Shown here piece by piece: positions 5,863 through 13,096 of a DNA stretch of 13,096 nt (the first letter of the stretch is position 1; each line of letters begins with the position of its first letter). Source of the DNA: CAZLHO01 sp964559455 (GTDB lineage: Bacteria; Krumholzibacteriota; Krumholzibacteriia; LZORAL124-64-63); contig CAZLHO010000071.1 of NCBI GenBank assembly GCA_964559455.1, positions 1 to 13,096 on the forward strand, in the 5' to 3' direction. The position numbers were made by a program, and so were the translations under genes. Under the pieces are notes generated by a model. It was not told where the DNA came from. It saw only the letters and a program-made list of their open reading frames with translations, and searched no databases.

Positions 5863-7641
5863 ATGAGCCGATTCGATCCCCATTCCTGGACCGACGACGC
5901 CCAGCCCCGCACCCGTCACCTCGACCTCGACCTGACGGTCGACTTCGCGCGACGCACTCTCTCCGGCAGCGTCGCGCTGACCCTGGCCGAGCCGGGCGAG
6001 GGCCCCCTGGACCTGGACGCCCGCGGCCTCAGGCTGGAGTCCGCCGCCACCGGCGACGGCCGGAACGTCCCCTGGGCCGAGGCAGAGCAGGACGCGGTGA
6101 TCGGCACCCGGCTGCGGCTGGACCTGCCGCCGGCGACCGAGAAGGTGATCCTGAACTACGCCACCGGCCCGGGCGCCACCGCGCTGGGCTGGCTCGAACC
6201 CGCCCAGACCGCCGGCGGCGTCCATCCCTTCCTCTTCACCCAGTGCCAGCCGATCCACGCCCGCTCCCTGGCCCCCTGCCAGGACACGGCGCGCTACCGC
6301 GTGACCTACACGGCGAAAATCACGGTTCCCCGCCCCCTGCGCGCCGTGATGTCCGCGGCGTCGCTGGGCGAGACGGCCGGCGACGACGCGCAGGCGACCT
6401 GGTCCTTCGACATGCCCCAGCCCATTCCGACCTACCTGCTGGCCCTGGCCGCGGGCAACCTGGACCAGGCCGACCTCGGCCCCCGCTCCTGCGTCTACGC
6501 GGAGCCCGAGACCCTCGAGGCCGCAGCCTGGGAATTCGCCGAGGTCGACGACATGCTGCTGGCCGCCGAGGCCCTCTTCGGCCCTTACGCCTGGGAGCGC
6601 TTCGACCTGCTGGTGATGCCCCCCGCCTTCCCCTACGGCGGCATGGAGAACCCGCGCCTGACCTTCCTGACGCCCACCCTGATCGCCGGCGACCGGTCCC
6701 AGGTGAACGTGGTGGCCCACGAGCTGGCCCACTCCTGGACGGGCAATCTGGTCACCAACGCCACGATGAACGACTTCTGGCTGAACGAGGGCTTCACGGT
6801 CTACGCCGAGCACCGCATCCTCGAGTCGATCTACGGCGCGGAATACGCCAAGCTGCAGAGCGCGATCCGCCGCAACGCGCTGCAGGTCCACCTGGACAAC
6901 TTCGGCCCGGGCTCGGCCTATACCAAGCTGCGCGGCGACCTGGCCGGCGTCGATCCGGACGACGTCTACTCGCTGGTCCCCTACGTCAAGGGCGCCCAGT
7001 TCGTGACCCTGATCGAGCAGGCCGTGGGCCGCGAGCGCTTCGACCGCTTCCTGCTGACCTACATCTCGCGCTTCCGCTTCCGGTCCCTGACCACCGACGA
7101 GTTCCTGGCCTTCCTCGAGGAGGAGCTGCCCGGCGTCTACACGCAGATCGACGGACCCGCCTGGGTCGACGGGCCCGACATGCCGGCCAACGAGCCCCCG
7201 GTCGAAGCCGCCCGGCTCAAGGAGCTGCGCGAACTCGCCGACGGCTGGGCCGACGGCCGGCGCCCGGATCCCGCCTCGACGGCCGACTGGCGTTCGGACG
7301 AATGGCAGCTCTACCTGCAGGAATTGCCGCGGACGCTGCCCGAAGAGGATTGCCGCTGGCTGGACGAGACCTTCGGCCTGACGCCGCGGGGCAACTACGA
7401 GGTGCTCGTCGAGTGGTTGACGATCGCCGCCGGCTCGGCCTACGCGCCGGCCTTCGCGCGCATCCGCGAGGTGCTGACGCATGTGGGTCGGATGAAGTAC
7501 CTGAAGCCGCTCTACGCGGCCCTGCTGGGCAACCCCGCGACCCGGGATCTGGCTCGCGAGATCTTCGCCGCGGCGCGCCCCGGCTACCACCCCCTGAGCG
7601 CCGGGTCGATCGAGGGCCTCTTCGAGACGCCGACCGCCTGA
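5863..7641 (+). CDS. M1 family aminopeptidase, leukotriene A4 hydrolase type
   Basis: The 592-residue protein has the full LTA4H-like architecture: N-terminal beta domain, thermolysin-like catalytic domain and helical C-terminal domain. FLFTQCQPIHARSLAPCQDT (124-143) is the family's substrate-site strand. The exopeptidase motif GGMEN is at 259-263. The zinc site is HELAH (286-290) with the third ligand Glu 309 in WLNEGF. DPDDVYSLVPYVKG supplies Tyr 374, equivalent to the catalytic Tyr 383 of human LTA4H, and Tyr 369. The C-terminal domain ends in GRMKYLKPLYAAL and PGYHPLSAGSIEGL. No signal peptide is visible, so it likely trims peptides in the cytoplasm; epoxide hydrolase activity cannot be assumed. 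The ATG at 5863 follows AAGGAGAA and lies one base after the preceding stop, which suggests translational coupling. Confidence 0.95.
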   Translation: MSRFDPHSWTDDAQPRTRHLDLDLTVDFARRTLSGSVALTLAEPGEGPLDLDARGLRLESAATGDGRNVPWAEAEQDAVIGTRLRLDLPPATEKVILNYATGPGATALGWLEPAQTAGGVHPFLFTQCQPIHARSLAPCQDTARYRVTYTAKITVPRPLRAVMSAASLGETAGDDAQATWSFDMPQPIPTYLLALAAGNLDQADLGPRSCVYAEPETLEAAAWEFAEVDDMLLAAEALFGPYAWERFDLLVMPPAFPYGGMENPRLTFLTPTLIAGDRSQVNVVAHELAHSWTGNLVTNATMNDFWLNEGFTVYAEHRILESIYGAEYAKLQSAIRRNALQVHLDNFGPGSAYTKLRGDLAGVDPDDVYSLVPYVKGAQFVTLIEQAVGRERFDRFLLTYISRFRFRSLTTDEFLAFLEEELPGVYTQIDGPAWVDGPDMPANEPPVEAARLKELRELADGWADGRRPDPASTADWRSDEWQLYLQELPRTLPEEDCRWLDETFGLTPRGNYEVLVEWLTIAAGSAYAPAFARIREVLTHVGRMKYLKPLYAALLGNPATRDLAREIFAAARPGYHPLSAGSIEGLFETPTA

Positions 7642-7668
7642 TCCGCGCCCGGATTGTCCCGCAGTCAG

Positions 7669-7699
7669 AAGGGGCCGCCCGCAGGCGGCCCCTTCCCTT
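7669..7699 (+). terminator. Terminator hairpin after the aminopeptidase gene
   Basis: A perfect 11-bp stem (aaggggccgcc/ggcggcccctt, 7669-7679 and 7684-7694) with loop cgca is followed by a poor T-tract (cccttg). It is 28 bases after the stop. A second, weaker hairpin (gcgcgg/ccgcgc, 7719-7724 and 7732-7737) is followed by attttctct and may act with it. Confidence 0.75.
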
Positions 7700-7740
7700 G
7701 CCGCGATCCTCCGTCGGCGCGCGGCGCTGCTCCGCGCAGC

Positions 7741-7940
7741 ACATTTTCTCTCATCTTACCATGATTATTGCAGTTACCTGAATTCCCGAGGTCCTCGGCC
7801 GCCAGAAAACACCGTCAATGATAATCGCATTCGACATCATTGCGATTAATTAAATAACAAATTCATTGCATGTCTCCAGAAGTTCCGATATTTTGGTGGG
7901 TGTTCTCCCTCACAACCGGTTAATTCACGGAGGTAAACAG
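7741..7940 (+). promoter_or_regulatory. AT-rich control region upstream of the multihaem cytochrome gene
   Basis: This stretch is strikingly AT-rich against the GC-rich surroundings. It holds a dyad aatcgca-N11-tgcgatt (7823-7829 and 7841-7847) overlapping a second dyad aatgat-N13-atcatt (7817-7822 and 7836-7841), a candidate operator. A possible promoter is TTGCAT (7866-7871), 17 bases, TATTTT (7889-7894), which would give a short leader ending in the ribosome binding site GGAGG (7929-7933). No protein-coding gene is supported between 7642 and 7940. Confidence 0.5.
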
Positions 7941-8954
7941 GTGAATTCTCAACGACTCATTCTGCTGCTCCTAGTGGCCGCCGTGGCCCTCGTGGGCTGC
8001 GAGGGCGATCAGGGCCCGGCAGGTCCCGCAGGCGCCCCGGGTGCCGACGGCTCCGACGGCGCCAACGGCTACACCCCGGCCATGTGCCTGGACTGCCACA
8101 ACACAGCTCCCGATCTCGAGATCCAGCTGGCCTACGCCACGTCGGGCCACAAGGCCGGCAACTACGTCGCCTACGCAGGCGGTCGCGAGGATTGCGCCCA
8201 GTGCCACTCCAAGCAGGGCGTCATCGAATTCGCCGTGACCGGCGAGGTCTCCGGCGACGTCAGCGACCCGGCGTCCATCGACTGCGCGGCCTGCCATTCC
8301 GTGCATCCGAACGAGTTCGGGGTCCGGCTCGCCGGTCCGTTCGAGATGATCTGGGACGACACCTACACGCTGGACCTCGGCGACAACAGCAACCTCTGCG
8401 CGAACTGCCACCAGTCGCGCCGAGCCGAGCCCAACGTTTCCGATCCCGGCACCGAGTTCGCGATCACCAACACGCACTACGGTCCGCACCACGGCGCCCA
8501 GGCCAACGTCCTCGAGGGCGTCGGCTTCGCCGAGATCGCCGGGACCACCGCGTATCCGACTCCGGGCTCCGGTCACCTCAACGCCGGCATGACCTGCGTC
8601 GCCTGCCACATGGGCGACGGCTACGCCGACGGCGAGGGCGGACACAGCTGGCATACCGCGCTGGCCTCCTGCCAGAGCTGCCACATGGGCGCCGACGACT
8701 TCGACGTCAACGGCTTCCAGACCGCGACCCAGGCGAAGCTCGACCAGCTCCGCGACCGCCTGGTGGCGCTCGGCGTGGTCGAGTACGTCGCAGCGGACGA
8801 GGCCTACGAGCCCATCGTGGGAACCTACCCCATGGTCCAGGCCCAGGCCTTCTTCAACTGGATCGGCCTGGAAGAGGATCGCAGCATGGGCGCTCACAAC
8901 CCGAGCTACGTCGAGGCCCTGCTGGACAACACTATCGAGGCGCTCGCCGACTAG
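7941..8954 (+). CDS. Six-haem cytochrome c lipoprotein with collagen-like linker
   Basis: The 337-residue protein starts at GTG 7941, with GGAGG seven bases upstream; the in-frame sequence upstream lacks a signal. A hydrophobic signal ends in the lipobox LVGC (Cys 20). Directly after it comes a Gly-x-y run, residues 22-43 (GPAGPAGAPGADGSDGANG), a collagen-like linker. Six CxxCH haem motifs follow at 49, 85, 115, 153, 219 and 244 (CLDCH, CAQCH, CAACH, CANCH, CVACH, CQSCH), with extra His residues (for example THYGPHHG, 178-185) that could be distal ligands. The C-terminal 80 residues are haem-free, helical in look, and end in GAHNPSYVEALLDN, a segment seen in other multihaem cytochromes. It probably moves electrons at the outer membrane or periplasm; its partner and terminal acceptor are not in the window. 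It stands alone between terminators. Confidence 0.9.
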   Translation: MNSQRLILLLLVAAVALVGCEGDQGPAGPAGAPGADGSDGANGYTPAMCLDCHNTAPDLEIQLAYATSGHKAGNYVAYAGGREDCAQCHSKQGVIEFAVTGEVSGDVSDPASIDCAACHSVHPNEFGVRLAGPFEMIWDDTYTLDLGDNSNLCANCHQSRRAEPNVSDPGTEFAITNTHYGPHHGAQANVLEGVGFAEIAGTTAYPTPGSGHLNAGMTCVACHMGDGYADGEGGHSWHTALASCQSCHMGADDFDVNGFQTATQAKLDQLRDRLVALGVVEYVAADEAYEPIVGTYPMVQAQAFFNWIGLEEDRSMGAHNPSYVEALLDNTIEALAD

Positions 8955-8981
8955 CGGACAGCTCCTCGAAGGGATGAAGAG

Positions 8982-9014
8982 AACGGCCGGAGCCCCGAGG
9001 CTCCGGCCGTTTTC
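8982..9014. terminator. Probable bidirectional terminator between convergent genes
   Basis: A perfect 13-bp stem (aacggccggagcc/ggctccggccgtt, 8982-8994 and 8999-9011) with loop ccga is followed on the plus strand by ttc after a run of T at 9010-9013. It ends the cytochrome transcript. The minus-strand tail (ctctt) is weaker but may also end the M49 gene, whose stop is 25 bases away. Confidence 0.8.
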
Positions 9015-9038
9015 ATCGGGACCCGTCGCCGCCGGGGA

Positions 9039-10721
<1,683 letters not shown>

Positions 10722-10789
10722 GCTTCATTCCTCCAGCCGAAGGGGAAGACGGGATCCCGGCGGGAGCCCGGAGACGTCGATACGGCCGC

Positions 10790-10819
10790 AGTCTAGCACC
10801 GGCGGGGGCGTCGGCTCAA
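10790..10819 (-). promoter_or_regulatory. Candidate sigma-70-type promoter of the M49 gene
   Basis: On the minus strand TTGAGC (10814-10819) is followed after 18 bases by TAGACT (10790-10795); each matches the consensus at four of six positions. It lies about 70 bases upstream of the start codon and just downstream of the previous gene's terminator. Confidence 0.45.
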
Positions 10820-10840
10820 CCGCGATGAATTCCGGATACG

Positions 10841-10875
10841 AAAAAGGACGGGACCGGATGCACCGGTCCCGTCCT
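10841..10875 (-). terminator. Intrinsic terminator after the small secreted protein gene
   Basis: On the minus strand a 13-bp stem (aggacgggaccgg on the plus strand, 10845-10857, pairing with 10863-10875) with a five-base loop is followed by TTTT (10841-10844 and the end of the stem). It is 25 bases after the stop of the 10900-11436 gene and separates it from the M49 gene. Confidence 0.85.
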
Positions 10876-10899
10876 CACCCTGCAGGGAAATCGGGCAGA

Positions 10900-11436
10900 C
10901 TAGTTGAACAGGGCCTTCATGTTGCCCCAGGTCGTCGTCTCGCCCGGAACCGGGACCGAGACCGTGCCGCAAAGGCCGGTGACGGGGAACAGCTCGCCGG
11001 CCGGATGGGCATAGACCACGTCCACGTATTCGGGATACGGCAGGACGCACATCTCGGCGAAGCCGCCCTCTTCGACGGTGCTCTGCATGGTCAGCGTCAC
11101 CAGGACGACAGGCGTGCCGAAGAATCCGAGGACCGGATCCTCGTAGGCGATCTGAACGCCGGTCCGGACGTCGACGGGAGCCGACTCGCCGATCACGATG
11201 CCGTCGCCGAAGTTCTGGAAGATGATGTTCTGATTGCCGGTCACGTCCAGCATGAAGGCCGCGCCGCCGATCTGGTTCTCGGCGAAGAGAATGACATAGA
11301 CGTTGTAGTACTCTTCACCGGTGGTCAGGTTCAAGGCCGTGCCTGCAGGATCGGCATAGACGCCCAAAGTGTTCGTCTGCGCCAGGACCGGCGCGGCGAG
11401 CATGACCAGGGCGGCCACGAGCAGAAGCTTCTTCAT
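10900..11436 (-). CDS. Small secreted protein with C-terminal WGNMKALFN tail
   Basis: The 178-residue protein begins with a clean signal peptide, MKKLLLVAALVMLAAPVLAQ, with likely cleavage after residue 19 or 20 and no lipobox Cys. The mature part is rich in beta-prone, acidic segments (VYADPAGTALNL, YYNVYVILFAENQIGG, GVQIAYEDPVLGFFG, VVLVTLTMQS) and has only two Cys (130 and 156), which could form a disulfide. It ends PVPGETTTWGNMKALFN; a Pro/Thr linker and a short WGxxKxLF tail suggest a sorting or processing tag, though this is inference. I do not recognise a named family. The start has AGGAGGGG about six bases upstream, a good promoter at 11501-11530 and a strong terminator after it, so it is monocistronic and probably well expressed. 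Confidence 0.85.
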   Translation of the reverse strand: MKKLLLVAALVMLAAPVLAQTNTLGVYADPAGTALNLTTGEEYYNVYVILFAENQIGGAAFMLDVTGNQNIIFQNFGDGIVIGESAPVDVRTGVQIAYEDPVLGFFGTPVVLVTLTMQSTVEEGGFAEMCVLPYPEYVDVVYAHPAGELFPVTGLCGTVSVPVPGETTTWGNMKALFN

Positions 11437-11466
11437 AGGGGTCCCCTCCTGAAGATGTTTAGGTGT

Positions 11467-11478
11467 TACCTCGAGGTA
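11467..11478. promoter_or_regulatory. 12-bp perfect palindrome in the leader of the secreted protein gene
   Basis: The sequence tacctcgaggta is a perfect palindrome 22 bases downstream of the -10 element and about 30 upstream of the start codon. It could be an operator or an RNA hairpin. It is followed by a second short palindrome, aggggtcccct (about 11437-11447), overlapping the ribosome binding site. Confidence 0.35.
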
Positions 11479-11500
11479 GAAGCGCCTCTAAAACGTGGTT

Positions 11501-11530
11501 ATCATACCGCAAATCCTGATGAGAATTCAA
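11501..11530 (-). promoter_or_regulatory. Sigma-70-type promoter of the small secreted protein gene
   Basis: On the minus strand TTGAAT (11525-11530), 18 bases, TATGAT (11501-11506) is a close match to the consensus: four of six and five of six positions. The start point would fall near 11494, giving a leader of roughly 58 bases. The local sequence is AT-rich. Confidence 0.65.
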
Positions 11531-11714
11531 CATGGAATCAGGCAAAATACTGCAAAAGCCAACGATGTTTTTGATGTAAGGTTATATTTTCTGCACGACG
11601 CTACCCAGCAGCGAAAATACGTATTCGCCGAAGCATGCGAAGTCGGAGCCTGCGGCGCCATCGACATCCGCGCCACGCCGCCGTCCCTGCGACCACGGAA
11701 ACGCTCCTTTTCGC
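11531..11714. other. Gene-free spacer
   Basis: I see no gene here. The stretch 11531-11630 is AT-rich and probably belongs to the promoter region of the downstream minus-strand gene. It includes the perfect palindrome aatacgtatt (11616-11625). The GC-rich part 11640-11714 follows the stop codon at 11715; a weak stem there has no clear T-tract. Confidence 0.5.
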
Positions 11715-11741
11715 CTAGCGGAAAAGCGTCTTCACGTCGCC
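11715..11741 (-). CDS. Last codons of a gene cut by the gap: GDVKTLFR tail
   Basis: Reading the minus strand from the edge of the N run gives GGC GAC GTG AAG ACG CTT TTC CGC TAG, that is GDVKTLFR and stop. This matches the end of the neighbouring secreted protein (WGNMKALFN) in spacing and in the G, K, L and F positions; the preceding Trp would lie in the gap. I read it as the C terminus of a second secreted protein whose body lies in the unsequenced gap. Only eight residues are visible, so the call rests on the match. It could alternatively be the end of the KamA-like gene. Confidence 0.5.
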   Translation of the reverse strand, partial: GDVKTLFR

Positions 11742-11841
11742 NNNNNNNNNNNNNNNNNNNNNNNNNNNNNNNNNNNNNNNNNNNNNNNNNNNNNNNNNNN
11801 NNNNNNNNNNNNNNNNNNNNNNNNNNNNNNNNNNNNNNNNN
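11742..11841. other. Assembly gap (100 Ns)
   Basis: Exactly 100 undetermined bases, the usual placeholder for a scaffold gap of unknown length. It cuts off the 3' end of the KamA-like gene and, probably, most of a second gene. Any frame read through the Ns is meaningless. Confidence 0.97.

Positions 11842-13096
<1,255 letters not shown>

Noticed and set aside
5791..7590. 599-codon antisense open frame opposite the M1 aminopeptidase
   Set aside because: Codon bias in the sense gene keeps it open; the composition is not protein-like and the sense gene has all M1 motifs.
7811..7850. Fur box upstream of the cytochrome gene
   Set aside because: Only partial matches to GATAAT blocks; the dyad arms have a different sequence and spacing.

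Overview
The window is about 70% GC and reads as a chromosomal fragment of an uncultured Gram-negative bacterium. It carries lipopolysaccharide inner-core genes (a GT9 heptosyltransferase and waaA), several lipoproteins with clear lipoboxes, a periplasmic or outer-surface multihaem cytochrome c, and secreted proteins with a short C-terminal tail motif. The waaA variant (FVKFDCW and GVHNTMEPA motifs) looks more like the Bacteroidota-type enzyme than the proteobacterial one. Together with the high GC and the WGxxKxLF tails, this suggests a high-GC lineage of the FCB group such as Krumholzibacteriota or Eisenbacteria. That placement is inference, not proof. A run of exactly 100 Ns marks a scaffold gap, so this is a draft or metagenome assembly.

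Layout. Positions 1-2790 (+): the 3' end of a heptosyltransferase gene, waaA overlapping it by ATGA, then a SPASM-type radical SAM enzyme closed by an intrinsic terminator. Positions 2791-3156 hold no gene, but two large nested inverted repeats lie there; the second extends into the end of queC. Positions 3157-4521 (-): queE-queC, two consecutive steps of 7-deazaguanine (preQ0) synthesis. A 92-base divergent spacer follows. Positions 4614-7641 (+): a lipoprotein that resembles a zinc peptidase with its metal ligands lost, one base upstream of a complete M1 aminopeptidase of the leukotriene-A4-hydrolase type. Positions 7642-7940: terminator, then an AT-rich control region. Positions 7941-8954 (+): a six-haem cytochrome c lipoprotein with a collagen-like linker. 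Positions 9039-10721 (-): an M49 (dipeptidyl peptidase III-like) lipoprotein with a pentapeptide zinc motif. Positions 10900-11436 (-): a small secreted protein ending in WGNMKALFN. Positions 11715-11741 (-): the last nine codons of what looks like a second gene ending in GDVKTLFR, cut by the gap. Positions 11842-13096 (-): a KamA-family radical SAM protein, open at both ends.

How the genes fit together: the window combines envelope building (core oligosaccharide), tRNA or DNA 7-deazaguanine supply, peptide breakdown (M1 in the cytoplasm, M49 on a lipid anchor) and extracytoplasmic electron transfer. I see no phage, transposase, CRISPR, tRNA or rRNA. The most unusual items are the paired nested palindromes between the convergent genes (one duplicates the 3' end of queC in inverted orientation), the shared C-terminal tail on either side of the gap, and the apparently metal-less peptidase homologue coupled to a real aminopeptidase.
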